A program made the position numbers and the translations under genes. A stretch of DNA of 64,000 nucleotides from NCBI RefSeq assembly GCF_007830185.1, contig NZ_VLKZ01000009.1, forward strand, positions 82,479 through 146,478, read 5' to 3'. The DNA comes from Halalkalibacter nanhaiisediminis (lineage in GTDB: Bacteria > Bacillota > Bacilli > Bacillales > Bacillaceae_D). How positions within the stretch are numbered: position 1 is the stretch's first letter; every line of letters begins with the position of its first letter. The notes below the pieces were generated by a model. It searched no databases and was not told the DNA's origin. It saw only the letters and a program-made list of their open reading frames with translations. Below, in pieces: positions 45,848-57,570 of the stretch.

Positions 45848-46049
45848 GATAAGTTCCTCCATTATCTACGTATAAGTGGCTACTTCATTCCCTCCTTCAA
45901 AAGAACCGTCTTTGTTCATTTATTCTAAACAGTATTAGTCATTTTGTGCGATGGTTTGGAAGGTTAACTTACAATAGAAATGTCGAATTACTAGAACCCT
46001 TTAATCACTATGTTGAGAGGGTAGCTCGTATATCCCCCATAAATCAAAA

Positions 46050-46087
46050 AACCCTCGACTTAGCAATTCTATCTAAGTCAAGGGTTT
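46050..46087. terminator. Terminator of cardiolipin synthase gene
   Basis: AACCCTCGACTTAG pairs with CTAAGTCAAGGGTT (one mismatch), with A and T flanks. Confidence 0.88.
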
Positions 46088-46091
46088 GTAA

Positions 46092-47540
46092 TTATAAAAT
46101 CGGTGATAAAAGGGTTGAAAAGGCTTCTTTACATTTCACCCAATTCGATCGTTTTTGATAGAGCTCATACGTTATTTCTTTTGAAACCTCCATATCTACT
46201 TCAAATGCTTTTGCCAGCTTATCGGATGTCTCATCGTGATAGATAAATGAATTAATTTCGAAATTTAATTGAAAGCTTCGCATATCAAAATTTGCCGTCC
46301 CCACTGAACTAATTTTCCGATCCACTACTATCGTTTTCGAGTGAATAAATCCTCGTTCGTATTGATATACCTTCGCTCCCGTCTTTAACATTTCACCTAT
46401 ATGAGCATACGTTGCCCAGTAAACAAATGGACCATCAGGCTTATTTGGAATCATAATTCGGACATCAATACCTGAAAGGACTGCTACTCGCAAAGCATCA
46501 AGAATCGCAATATCAGGAATAAAGTACGGCGTTTGAATATAAATCGACTCCTTAGCAGCCATGATCATTTTTAAATAGCCATACTTAATTTCTTCTCCTT
46601 CCGAATCAGGACCACTTGAGACAATTTGCATCGGTATCACATTCTGTCCTTTCACCTCAGGAAAATACTCCTTGTGAAAGGTCATCCTTTTTTCTTTTGA
46701 AGCTTGATTCCAATCTTGAATAAATTTCGTTTGTAAAGGTTTAACGGCATCTCCTTCAATTCGAAGATGAGTATCGCGCCAATAACCAAACTTTTTATCT
46801 TTACCAAGATATTCAACTCCCACATTAAATCCACCAACATAACCAATTCGCCCGTCAATATTAACAAGTTTTCGATGGTTACGATAGTTCAAACGAAAAT
46901 TAATAAAAGGAATTTTAGAGGGAAAGAAAATAACGACTTCGCCTCCAGCCGCTTTTAATTCAGATAAGTGGCTTTTTTTAAGCTTAGCAGATCCTAAGTC
47001 ATCATAGAGAAAGCGCACACTCACCCCCTCGTTTGCTTTTTCGGTTAAGAGGCGAATCAATTGTGCACCAATCTCATCATTGCTAAACAAATAATATTGA
47101 ATATGAATAAACTGCTTGGCTTCTTGAATGTCTTTCAGTAGCCGATCAAATTTATCTTGACCATCAATGATAAGCTCTACGTCATTTTCGATAGCTAGTA
47201 AAGCGTCGTGATGAATAAGGTGCATATCCACAAGCTCACGATACTGTTCAACAGTTGGAATATCAAACGAAAAATTAGGTTCTTCTACTTGTTTTTTCTG
47301 AGAAGAAATAGCCTCCCCTATCCCAATTTTTTTTGCCGCTTCTTTTTTAAATTGATTCCGTCGTGTAACATCTTGGCCGAATAAGAGATAGAGAATCGAT
47401 CCGACAAAAGGGAGAAAATACAGAACAAACAACCAAGCCCAAGTGGTTGTCGCATCTTTTCTTTCAATAAAAATTAAGATAATAATAAAAAGTAGATTAA
47501 GGAGAAGACCTACTATTAGTATAAGAGAAAACATGTCCAT
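46092..47540 (-). CDS. cls: Cardiolipin synthase
   Basis: Phospholipase D superfamily membrane enzyme of 482 residues joining two phosphatidylglycerols to cardiolipin. Two N-terminal membrane segments with WAWLFVLYFLPFVGSILYLL, then two HKD motifs: NHRKLVNIDGRIGYVGGFN (about 220-240) and HSKTIVVDRKISSVGTANFD (about 400-420). Length is the family norm. Which B. subtilis paralogue it corresponds to (ClsA, YwiE, YwjE) cannot be told. It is monocistronic. Confidence 0.93.
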   Translation of the reverse strand: MDMFSLILIVGLLLNLLFIIILIFIERKDATTTWAWLFVLYFLPFVGSILYLLFGQDVTRRNQFKKEAAKKIGIGEAISSQKKQVEEPNFSFDIPTVEQYRELVDMHLIHHDALLAIENDVELIIDGQDKFDRLLKDIQEAKQFIHIQYYLFSNDEIGAQLIRLLTEKANEGVSVRFLYDDLGSAKLKKSHLSELKAAGGEVVIFFPSKIPFINFRLNYRNHRKLVNIDGRIGYVGGFNVGVEYLGKDKKFGYWRDTHLRIEGDAVKPLQTKFIQDWNQASKEKRMTFHKEYFPEVKGQNVIPMQIVSSGPDSEGEEIKYGYLKMIMAAKESIYIQTPYFIPDIAILDALRVAVLSGIDVRIMIPNKPDGPFVYWATYAHIGEMLKTGAKVYQYERGFIHSKTIVVDRKISSVGTANFDMRSFQLNFEINSFIYHDETSDKLAKAFEVDMEVSKEITYELYQKRSNWVKCKEAFSTLLSPIL

Positions 47541-47745
47541 ATTTCACCAATCCACCTGTTCAGATTTCGTGATTGCAATCATTTTTTAAAATTCTTGTAT
47601 AAAGTTCATTCCCATTATCTGAAAGCTTGAAACAAGATTAGCGAGATGCACTAAGTATTCTTTCACTTTCATGAACCTATACTCTCATACGAATAGAAAA
47701 GCCTCATTCTTTCTCTTTTAACTAGGAACTAACCTACACAAAAAG

Positions 47746-47771
47746 GGCCAGCCAGTAAAAACTAGCTAACC
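47746..47771 (-). terminator. Terminator of the formamidase gene
   Basis: On the minus strand GGTTAGCTAGT pairs with ACTGGCTGGCC with some G-U pairs, followed by CTTTTTG. Confidence 0.7.
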
Positions 47772-47793
47772 TAATTGCGTATATGCTATTTCT

Positions 47794-48732
47794 CTATTTT
47801 TCTTCAAAAATCGCAAGCGGCAATAAAGCACTAACAACATAATGACCTGCATCAACGATTTCAGATATTTTCAAGTCAACACATTGACTTGAAAGCAGAT
47901 ATGCATCGATCTTTGGCATATCGTACGTTGTCGCAATATGGTCTACCATCGCACGAAGAGCATCTTGTGAAGCCGTCATTAAATCTGTTCCAACACCCGT
48001 TGTACCATAAAATCCTGCATGATTTACTTTAGGTGTTAATGCCCCCTTTGTCTGAAATTGTGGTGCTGGAATCGACTTTCCTTTGATTAATGTAAACTTC
48101 AGACGTGATTCCATCGGGCACTCCAAAGCTGATACACATACTTCGCCATCACCTTGTGCCGCATGACCGTCACCGCAACTAAACAAAGCCCCCACTTCTT
48201 GTACAGGAAGATATAGCGTCGTTCCTACCGTCAATTGACGAGTATCCATGTTTCCACCAAACGTCCCAGGTGGCATAATCGGAGTACCATCTGCATCCTG
48301 TGGACAAACACCCATCGTACCTAAAAAGGCTTCAATTGGCACTTTAATATCTTCTCTAAAGTGAATATATTCTCCGTCTGATAAATCGAACGTACGAAGA
48401 TATGCATCAGGAAAATCCTCTGCTAAAAGACCAAGCCCAGGTAGAACAGCCGTCCATCCCCAGTCTTTTACTTTCAGATCTAAAATTTCAACAGCTAGTG
48501 TATCACCTGGCTCTGCCCCTTCTATATAAACTGGACCTGCTAGAGGATACACACGAGTCCAGTCAAGGTTAGCAATCGCTTCGGTTGTCGAATTGAGGTT
48601 GAATTGTCCATCTGTTACTTCCCTCGTATCAAAAATGACTGAATCTCCACTTTGAATCTTAATAACGGGCTCACGTTTAGCGTCCCAAGAATAATGCACT
48701 ACATCACTCGGAAAATAATGAGTTTTTGACAT
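47794..48732 (-). CDS. Acetamidase/formamidase family protein
   Basis: 312 residues from the ATG at 48732, behind AAAGGAG; a GTG 12 bases upstream is also in frame. Family features: RVYPLAGPVYIEGAEPGDTL near residue 70, PPGTFGGNMDTRQL, GDGHAAQGDGEVC and TGVGTDLMTASQDALR. It should hydrolyse formamide or a short aliphatic amide to the acid and ammonia. It is monocistronic; no amide channel gene is adjacent. It is not linked to the puc island by transcription. Confidence 0.9.
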   Translation of the reverse strand: MSKTHYFPSDVVHYSWDAKREPVIKIQSGDSVIFDTREVTDGQFNLNSTTEAIANLDWTRVYPLAGPVYIEGAEPGDTLAVEILDLKVKDWGWTAVLPGLGLLAEDFPDAYLRTFDLSDGEYIHFREDIKVPIEAFLGTMGVCPQDADGTPIMPPGTFGGNMDTRQLTVGTTLYLPVQEVGALFSCGDGHAAQGDGEVCVSALECPMESRLKFTLIKGKSIPAPQFQTKGALTPKVNHAGFYGTTGVGTDLMTASQDALRAMVDHIATTYDMPKIDAYLLSSQCVDLKISEIVDAGHYVVSALLPLAIFEEK

Positions 48733-48900
48733 AGATGATAACACTCCTTTTCATTAGCTACTAACACTATTCTATTATATGAAATTTTCATAACTTTTGA
48801 AATAAATAAGTCCTGATAAACCTATTATTGTTGAGTGGAGGTTTCATTTTCTTGACGACAAGGAATAGATAAAGAAAACGAAATAAGAAAGGTGATTTCA

Positions 48901-49041
48901 ATGAAGAAATTATTATTAGCTGTATCGGCTTTAAGTCTATCTTTTATCTTAGCTGCTTGTGGGGATGGGAGTGAACCAGTAGTAGAAAATGAACGTATAG
49001 AAGCAGATATAGAAGCAGTTGAGGGAGAAGAAACTGAATAA
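48901..49041 (+). CDS. 46-residue acidic lipoprotein
   Basis: AAAGGTGAT precedes the ATG. The protein begins MKKLLLAVSALSLSFILAAC, a full signal peptide with lipobox LAAC, and leaves a mature part of about 27 residues that is highly acidic (nine Glu, two Asp) with no cysteine after the lipid-anchored one. It is too small for any known binding-protein fold. It could be a cell-surface peptide or a pheromone precursor of the type released from lipoprotein signal peptides; this is inference. It lies just upstream of the 6S RNA gene. Confidence 0.7.
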   Translation: MKKLLLAVSALSLSFILAACGDGSEPVVENERIEADIEAVEGEETE

Positions 49042-49062
49042 GTCGTTTCACAAAGAATACCA

Positions 49063-49094
49063 TTGCGTATTCCGAGAAAATATTATATTATAAT
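49063..49094 (+). promoter_or_regulatory. Promoter of 6S RNA gene
   Basis: A consensus -10 TATAAT at 49089-49094 lies seven bases before the predicted 5' end. The -35 is less certain; TTGCGT at 49063-49068 is the best candidate but the spacer is long (20). Confidence 0.45.
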
Positions 49095-49100
49095 AACACA

Positions 49101-49293
49101 AGCTGCATTGTACGTAAGATTGATTAAGTTTTAACCTTTAAGCTGTAATTAGGGAGTTTTACATTGAAGCTAAAATGACAAGCCTCTGTCTATAAGACAT
49201 GGAGGACATGCAGGAGAGCTTCTGCGAACACCCACTTTGAGGAGTGGTGGTTTAAAACTTTCTTATATTTTTGATACGGCAAAGGCGGCTTCC
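49101..49293 (+). ncRNA. bsrB: 6S RNA
   Basis: A regulatory RNA of about 193 bases that sequesters the housekeeping RNA polymerase by mimicking an open promoter. The ends pair (AAGCTGC with GCGGCTT) and form the closing stem, GTAAGA pairs with TCTTAT, and the opposite sides of the central bubble are TTAAGTTTTAACCTTTAAG and GGTTTAAAACTTTC. The upper stem has GAAGCT/AGCTTC, and an apical CCTC/GAGG, GTCT/AGAC hairpin closes it. The stretch AAGTTTTAACCTTT is the complement of the product RNA start (AAAGGTTAAAACTT) that I recall for B. subtilis 6S-2, so bsrB is the likely orthologue. A terminator follows. Confidence 0.8.
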
Positions 49294-49307
49294 TAATTTG
49301 TGAAATC

Positions 49308-49339
49308 AAACCAGTTTCTTTTTAGAAGCTGGTTTTTTT
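49308..49339 (+). terminator. Terminator of 6S RNA
   Basis: AAACCAG pairs with CTGGTTT, with poly-T behind it. Confidence 0.8.
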
Positions 49340-49350
49340 GTTTGTTTAAA

Positions 49351-49380
49351 AGAGGCAGACACCCTTCATGATCTGCCTCT
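49351..49380 (-). terminator. Terminator of the bgl operon
   Basis: AGAGGCAGA pairs with TCTGCCTCT; on the minus strand it is followed by TTTTAAAC. It closes the licT-bglP-bglA transcript beyond a small remnant. Confidence 0.8.
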
Positions 49381-49391
49381 CTCCTCATCCA

Positions 49392-49466
49392 TTATGAATT
49401 TATCATTCTCTTTACTACAGGAAAGCTAATTGTGATTGTTGTGCCTTTACTGTTTGATTCTTTTCT
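49392..49466 (-). pseudogene. C-terminal remnant of a sensor histidine kinase
   Basis: The minus strand reads RKESNSKGTTITISFPV and ends VKRMINS before a stop. SKGTTITISFPV is the typical last strand of the HATPase domain of histidine kinases. A stop precedes it in frame and there is no start, so only the 3' tip of a kinase gene remains, ten bases behind bglA. Confidence 0.65.
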
Positions 49467-49476
49467 TCACCGTACT

Positions 49477-50916
<1,440 letters not shown>

Positions 50917-50919
50917 CTA

Positions 50920-52874
<1,955 letters not shown>

Positions 52875-52880
<6 letters not shown>

Positions 52881-52901
52881 GCCTGTTAACAGTAACAATC
52901 C
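52875..52901 (-). promoter_or_regulatory. RAT antiterminator before bglP
   Basis: The minus strand has GGATTGTTACTG, then AACAGGCAAAACC, the classical ribonucleic antiterminator sequence bound by BglG/LicT proteins. The last nine bases are shared with the terminator stem. Confidence 0.92.
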
Positions 52902-52910
52902 TAAACGGAC

Positions 52911-53741
52911 TTATTTAGTTATCACTCTTTCAATATGAATCGTTAAATACAGCATATCTTCATTTGATAATGTACGATCATAAGTTTTTTTCACATATGC
53001 CTTCACCTTCTCCGCACATTCAAATGACTCCTTGTATCTTTCTTTCACCATCTCATATAACGTATCATCATTACTTTCAATATTCGCCCCACTTAAAAGC
53101 CGTTGAGCAAAATATTTCAAATGGGTCACAAAACGATAGTAATGTAATGATTCTTCATCATAATCAATATTGAAATGATATTTTACGATATTTAAAATTT
53201 CCTGCATGATTTTTGTGATATTAACGATGTTCGGCATTTCTTCATTTAACTCAGCATTGACAATGTGCAATGCAATAAATCCAGCTTCATCCTCTGGCAA
53301 GCGAACACCTAGCTTTTTCTCAATTATATCAAGTGCTTCTTTGCCAATCATAAATTCCTCTTTGTAAAATTTCTTCGTTTCCCATAACAAAGCATTTTTA
53401 ATTTCTAAGCCTTGTTGAAAACGTTCCATCGCAAAGTGGATATGATCCGTCAAAGACACATAAATATTATCATGCAGCATTTTCCCTAATTTTATTTTCG
53501 CCAATTTAATAATCTCTTCAGAGGTTTCAACAGACTCAATTGGAATTTTCGAAAAGAGCTCCTTCAGCCTTGTTGATATTTCTTTATCCTCTAACGTAAA
53601 GATTTTCTCTATTTTATTCTGATCTAGCTCATCACCAGATTTCTTTTGAAATGCAATGCCCCTTCCCATGATCACTAATTCATTTTTTTGCTCATCGAAA
53701 ACGGTTACGACATTGTTATTTAAGACTTTGTGTATGACCAT
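52911..53741 (-). CDS. licT: BglG/LicT-family transcription antiterminator
   Basis: RNA-binding antiterminator of 276 residues (B. subtilis LicT has 277). The start is the ATG at 53741 behind AAAGGGTGAT; a longer frame runs into the terminator hairpin and is not real. The N-terminal CAT RNA-binding domain (VLNNNVVTVFDEQKNE, IVMGRGIAFQKKSG) is followed by two PTS regulation domains with the His residues in SLTDHIHFA, IALHIVNAE, VTHLKYFAQR and LTIHIERV. PTS phosphorylation tunes its dimerisation. It heads the bgl operon and is itself preceded by a RAT. Confidence 0.95.
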   Translation of the reverse strand: MVIHKVLNNNVVTVFDEQKNELVIMGRGIAFQKKSGDELDQNKIEKIFTLEDKEISTRLKELFSKIPIESVETSEEIIKLAKIKLGKMLHDNIYVSLTDHIHFAMERFQQGLEIKNALLWETKKFYKEEFMIGKEALDIIEKKLGVRLPEDEAGFIALHIVNAELNEEMPNIVNITKIMQEILNIVKYHFNIDYDEESLHYYRFVTHLKYFAQRLLSGANIESNDDTLYEMVKERYKESFECAEKVKAYVKKTYDRTLSNEDMLYLTIHIERVITK

Positions 53742-53770
53742 CTGTATCACCCTTTTAAACATTCGAGTAC

Positions 53771-53823
53771 AAAAAAAGGCAAAACCATAAACTAACACTG
53801 TAGTAGTAGTTTACGGTTTTGCC
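53771..53823 (-). terminator. LicT-controlled terminator before licT
   Basis: GGCAAAACCGTAAAC pairs with GTTTATGGTTTTGCC (one G-U), followed by TTTTTTT on the minus strand. Confidence 0.92.
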
Positions 53824-53843
53824 TGCTTAACCAGTAACAATCC
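53815..53843 (-). promoter_or_regulatory. RAT antiterminator before licT
   Basis: The minus strand has GGATTGTTACTGG, then AGCAGGCAAAACC, overlapping the terminator stem by nine bases. It indicates that LicT controls its own synthesis. Confidence 0.92.
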
Positions 53844-53878
53844 ATAATGTAAATCTTCGTATTCATTTAATTAGTCAT

Positions 53879-53907
53879 ATAATATCATCCCTAAAATAGA
53901 TGTGCAA
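53879..53907 (-). promoter_or_regulatory. Promoter of the licT-bglP-bglA operon
   Basis: TTGCAC, a 17-base spacer and TATTAT on the minus strand form a good vegetative promoter about 35 bases upstream of the RAT. Confidence 0.8.
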
Positions 53908-53915
53908 CACTTTTT

Positions 53916-53929
53916 TGTAAGCCTTTACA
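53916..53929. promoter_or_regulatory. cre-like site upstream of licT promoter
   Basis: TGTAAGCCTTTACA differs from the cre consensus at one central base and lies eight bases upstream of the -35 element. CcpA binding is plausible, but the position is upstream rather than over the start. Confidence 0.45.
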
Positions 53930-54003
53930 GCATATTTTTTAGAATGGCTGATGATTGTACATGCCCACATAGGGTCTACAGACTTTTTTTGTATTTATGT
54001 TCA

Positions 54004-55074
54004 TCATGTCATAATAGCTTTTGCTTCTGACATTGTCTTGGAGATTAATTCCTCAACTGTTTGATGTTCAGCTAACGTCGGACTTTGACCAGACCAAAGG
54101 GACATAAACTCTTGATTATTTTGCGAAGAAGCTGCCCCTCTTATTTGCTGGGTAAGGGTATTTTGCACAGGGAAATTTGGTAGGCCGTCTTCATGTTCCT
54201 TCATCTCTGTTATAAATCGATTTTTAATTCCTCTTGCCCATTTACCTGAAAATGCGCGCGTTAAAACGATTTCGTCTTCTGTCGTATGTAAGATTGCTTC
54301 TTTATGGACATGATGAGCCCCACTCTCCTGACAGGTTAAGAAGGCCGTTCCCATCTGTACCGCCTTTGCACCTAAACACATAGAAGCGCTTAATCCTCTT
54401 CCATCCATGATGCCGCCTGCTGCAATCACAGGGATATTAATTTGATCTGCGACTTGCGGAATCAATGACATTAAGCCAATTAAGCTCTCTTCAAATCCAC
54501 CAATAAATGTGCCTCGATGTCCGCCAGCTTCACAACCCTGGACACAAACCAAATCCATGCCAAGATTCTCATTTTCGATCGCTTCCTTCACATTAGTAGC
54601 TGTTCCGATTAATAGAATATTGTTTTCCTTAAGTTCTACAACTACTTTTTTAGAAGGGATTCCGAAAGTAAAGGAACAAATAGGAACGTTTTCTTCTATG
54701 ACTACTTTCACCTGTTCATGAAAATTAACTAAAGCTGCTTCCGTACTTGAAACCTTAGCCTGCTTTTCTTCAATTTGAAGCTCCTCGTAAAAAGGCTTCA
54801 TTAGATCCATAGCCGTATTTATTTCACTCTCTGTAGCGTGAATCTCGTTTGGGACAAATAAATTAATTCCAAAATTGTTCGGTGTCAGCTGCTTGATCTC
54901 TCTTATCTGCTCCCGAATTTGAGCTGGTGTCATATAACCAGCACCAATCATCCCCAGTCCCCCTGAATTCGATACGGAAGCTACTAGTTTAGAGGTCGTT
55001 ACTCCTCCTGCCATTGGTGCTTGTAAAATTGGATAGTTAATATTTAATAGCTTTGTCACTTCATTTTTCCACAT
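54004..55074 (-). CDS. Nitronate monooxygenase (NPD/YrpB-like)
   Basis: FMN enzyme of 356 residues from the ATG at 55074 (GGGGTGG site). TIM-barrel motifs: PILQAPMAGGVTTSKLVASV, SGGLGMIGAGY, VQGCEAGGHRG (catalytic His in the GGHRG loop), PVIAAGGIMDGRG and GAKAVQMGTAFL. It oxidises nitronates such as propionate 3-nitronate. FabK-type enoyl reductase is a relative but lacks the full GCEAGGHRG context. It is monocistronic. Confidence 0.88.
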   Translation of the reverse strand: MWKNEVTKLLNINYPILQAPMAGGVTTSKLVASVSNSGGLGMIGAGYMTPAQIREQIREIKQLTPNNFGINLFVPNEIHATESEINTAMDLMKPFYEELQIEEKQAKVSSTEAALVNFHEQVKVVIEENVPICSFTFGIPSKKVVVELKENNILLIGTATNVKEAIENENLGMDLVCVQGCEAGGHRGTFIGGFEESLIGLMSLIPQVADQINIPVIAAGGIMDGRGLSASMCLGAKAVQMGTAFLTCQESGAHHVHKEAILHTTEDEIVLTRAFSGKWARGIKNRFITEMKEHEDGLPNFPVQNTLTQQIRGAASSQNNQEFMSLWSGQSPTLAEHQTVEELISKTMSEAKAIMT

Positions 55075-55284
55075 ACCATCCACCCCTATTAAATTTTTCT
55101 ATTGTACATTTCTTCTATCTTGCATTCCTTAATCCCTCCTTTATAAAGGAAGACCCAAATGCTTCTTTATCATGTTAAGCCTTTCTAGTTAGCATGTCGT
55201 ATCAGAAGAATATGTTATTCCAATAAAATACTATTAAAACCCAATTACGTTCCAATGCTTTCATATAAATCCATCATTACTATT

Positions 55285-55313
55285 TTGACAATATGAAAGC
55301 GATAAATTATTAT
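55285..55313 (+). promoter_or_regulatory. Promoter of peptide transporter gene
   Basis: TTGACA, a 17-base spacer and TATTAT, about 27 bases before the start codon, form a near-consensus vegetative promoter. Confidence 0.8.
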
Positions 55314-55339
55314 ATTTATATAATAAGGAGGTTTATCTA

Positions 55340-56830
55340 ATGTCAGATTTAAATAAACAGAAAATTGTGGCAAGCGTCCCTCAGAAAGGATTTTTTGGTC
55401 ATCCTAAGGGATTGTTTACCCTGTTTTTCACAGAGTTTTGGGAACGTTTTTCTTATTATGGAATGAGAGCCATTCTCGTATTCTATATGTACTATGAAGT
55501 TTCAAAAGGTGGATTAGGGCTTAATGAAAGTACGGCTCTTGCCATCATGTCCATCTACGGATCATTAGTATATATGTCTGGAGTCATTGGTGGCTGGTTA
55601 GCTGACCGCATTTTCGGAACGTCAAAAGCAGTCTTATATGGCGGTATTTTAATCATGTTTGGTCATATTGTATTAGCACTGCCTGGAAGCTTAACGATGT
55701 TCTTTATTTCGATGGTCTTAATTGTCCTAGGTACAGGATTACTTAAGCCAAACGTTTCAAGTGTTGTTGGTGATATTTACAGTGAGCAAGACAATCGTCG
55801 TGATGCTGGTTTCAGTATTTTTTATATGGGGATTAACTTAGGGGCATTCCTTTCACCATTAATTGTTGGTGAAGCGATGAAATACAATTTCCACTTAGGA
55901 TTTGGTATTGCTGCTATTGGTATGTTCTTTGGATTACTTGTGTTTATTTACACAAAGAAAAAGAACCTTGGTCTTGCTGGGACATATGTTGCAAATCCAC
56001 TAACACCCGCTGAAAAGAAAAAAGTTTTCACCATAATTGGTTTAAGTGTTGTCCTACTAGCTGGAATGATTGCTGTTACCATTCCAATGGGTCTTCTTAC
56101 ATTTGATAGTTTCATTGTGATGATTGGGATTCTGGGAATTTTACTTCCTACTATGTATTTCATTGTGATGTATCGAAGTCCAAAAACAACAGAAGTAGAG
56201 CGTTCACGCATTATTGCTTATATTCCATTATTCATTGCTTCTGTGATGTTTTGGGCGATTCAAGAGCAAGGGTCTACAATTCTAGCCGTTTATGCGGATA
56301 AACGTACTCAATTAGAGTTTTTAGGTATTCATATTTCACCTGCATGGTTCCAGTCGTTAAATCCGTTATTTATTATTCTTTTAGCACCAGCCTTTGCATG
56401 GTTTTGGGTGAAGCTTGGAGATCGGCAGCCATCAGTCCCTACAAAGTTCTCTTTAGCTTTATTATTTGCTGGCTTATCGTTCCTTGTCATTCTTTTACCA
56501 GCTTACTTTGGTGGAGCAAATTCATTAGTTAGTCCATTGTGGCTTGTTCTGAGCTATTTCATTGTCGTACTTGGTGAATTATGCTTATCACCTGTTGGAC
56601 TCTCAGCTACGACAAAATTAGCACCTGCAGCCTTCTCAGCTCAAACAATGAGCTTATGGTTCTTATCAAGTGCAGCTGCCCAAGCCATCAATGCGCAAAT
56701 TGTTAAATTCTATACTCCTGAAACCGAAATGACCTATTTCGGTGTGATTGGAGGAGCAGCAATTGTCCTCAGTATTCTCCTCTTCTTACTTGTGCCTAAA
56801 ATTCAAGGCTATATGAAGGGTGTACGTTAA
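55340..56830 (+). CDS. POT/PTR2-family proton-coupled peptide transporter
   Basis: Imports di- and tripeptides with protons. 496 residues with fourteen predicted membrane segments. The POT hallmarks are FTEFWERFSYYGMRAIL in helix 1 (the ExxERFxYY proton-site motif), GGWLADRIFGTSKAVLYG, and the signature FSIFYMGINLGAFLSPLI. It resembles Lactococcus DtpT and B. subtilis YclF. AAGGAGG site. Monocistronic with a long terminator. Confidence 0.93.
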   Translation: MSDLNKQKIVASVPQKGFFGHPKGLFTLFFTEFWERFSYYGMRAILVFYMYYEVSKGGLGLNESTALAIMSIYGSLVYMSGVIGGWLADRIFGTSKAVLYGGILIMFGHIVLALPGSLTMFFISMVLIVLGTGLLKPNVSSVVGDIYSEQDNRRDAGFSIFYMGINLGAFLSPLIVGEAMKYNFHLGFGIAAIGMFFGLLVFIYTKKKNLGLAGTYVANPLTPAEKKKVFTIIGLSVVLLAGMIAVTIPMGLLTFDSFIVMIGILGILLPTMYFIVMYRSPKTTEVERSRIIAYIPLFIASVMFWAIQEQGSTILAVYADKRTQLEFLGIHISPAWFQSLNPLFIILLAPAFAWFWVKLGDRQPSVPTKFSLALLFAGLSFLVILLPAYFGGANSLVSPLWLVLSYFIVVLGELCLSPVGLSATTKLAPAAFSAQTMSLWFLSSAAAQAINAQIVKFYTPETEMTYFGVIGGAAIVLSILLFLLVPKIQGYMKGVR

Positions 56831-56848
56831 TCTTTTAAAATCATCGAT

Positions 56849-56902
56849 AATCCTTCGACGTAATGTGTTTCTAATTTAACCCATTATGACGGAGGATTTT
56901 TT
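56849..56902 (+). terminator. Terminator of peptide transporter gene
   Basis: AATCCTTCGACGTAATG pairs, with one mismatch and two wobbles, with CATTATGACGGAGGATT; a T tract follows. Confidence 0.75.
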
Positions 56903-56908
56903 ACATAC

Positions 56909-57424
56909 TTACACTCTATTTAACTCCCTAAGTGTCATCAGCACATGATCAAGAAAATCAGGGATATCCCCCATATGATCCTCATTAATTTTATGCTTAA
57001 ACTTGATCTCGACCGTATCTAAGTAAACAACCTGCTCTTGATTGTATTCAAAGCTTAATGTTTGAACAGGTGGAAAATCAGGCTTCCAAATTTTTTGTAC
57101 CACGTCTTTAATTTGTTTACATTGAGTAGCTACATCTTCTACTTTCATGAGAAAACGCAACAATAGAGTACATCCTGGATTCTCATCAGATGTCTCTAGT
57201 ATCTCTGCCGCCAAATCTTTAATGGATGCCCCTAACACAATTTCCGCTAAAACATCCTGTTGGTCAGCTAACGTAAATTGAAGAGTAAATTCTCTCGACA
57301 TGACGGCTAATTCCATACGATCTATTCGATTAGTAATATTGATTTCACCACTCAAGTTATCTAAATCATAAACATGGTTTTCAAAAGCAACTTTTAAATT
57401 TTCAAAAATGGTCGGATCAAACAT
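56909..57424 (-). CDS. Conserved hypothetical protein, 171 residues
   Basis: A soluble acidic protein without signal peptide or membrane helix. It opens MFDPTIFENLKVAFEN and has a strand-rich middle (MELAVMSREFTLQF), a pattern seen in uncharacterised Bacillaceae proteins of this size; I cannot name a family. It is convergent with the peptide transporter gene. Downstream neighbour on the minus strand is not in the same transcript. No function is proposed. Confidence 0.65.
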   Translation of the reverse strand: MFDPTIFENLKVAFENHVYDLDNLSGEINITNRIDRMELAVMSREFTLQFTLADQQDVLAEIVLGASIKDLAAEILETSDENPGCTLLLRFLMKVEDVATQCKQIKDVVQKIWKPDFPPVQTLSFEYNQEQVVYLDTVEIKFKHKINEDHMGDIPDFLDHVLMTLRELNRV

Positions 57425-57511
57425 GATTCATAACCTCGCTATCTCTACAAACTTTACATCAATCGTTTCAAATCACCTACCATTTTGATTCTAGCACAAT
57501 ATGTATTCTAA

Positions 57512-57543
57512 AAAAAAAGCCTTTGCAATCACTGCAAGGCCTT
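57512..57543 (-). terminator. Terminator of a small gene
   Basis: On the minus strand GCCTTGCA pairs with TGCAAAGGC (one bulge), followed by eight T. Confidence 0.8.
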
Positions 57544-57570
57544 GTTTTTAACTTATTACGCTTATATTCA

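Noticed and set aside
45848..46048. Sigma-D promoter for the chemotaxis receptor
   Set aside because: TAAA occurs, but no GCCGATAT-like element follows at 14-16 bases.
45946..46158. 70-residue plus-strand ORF between MCP and cardiolipin synthase
   Set aside because: It runs through the cardiolipin synthase terminator and has no RBS.
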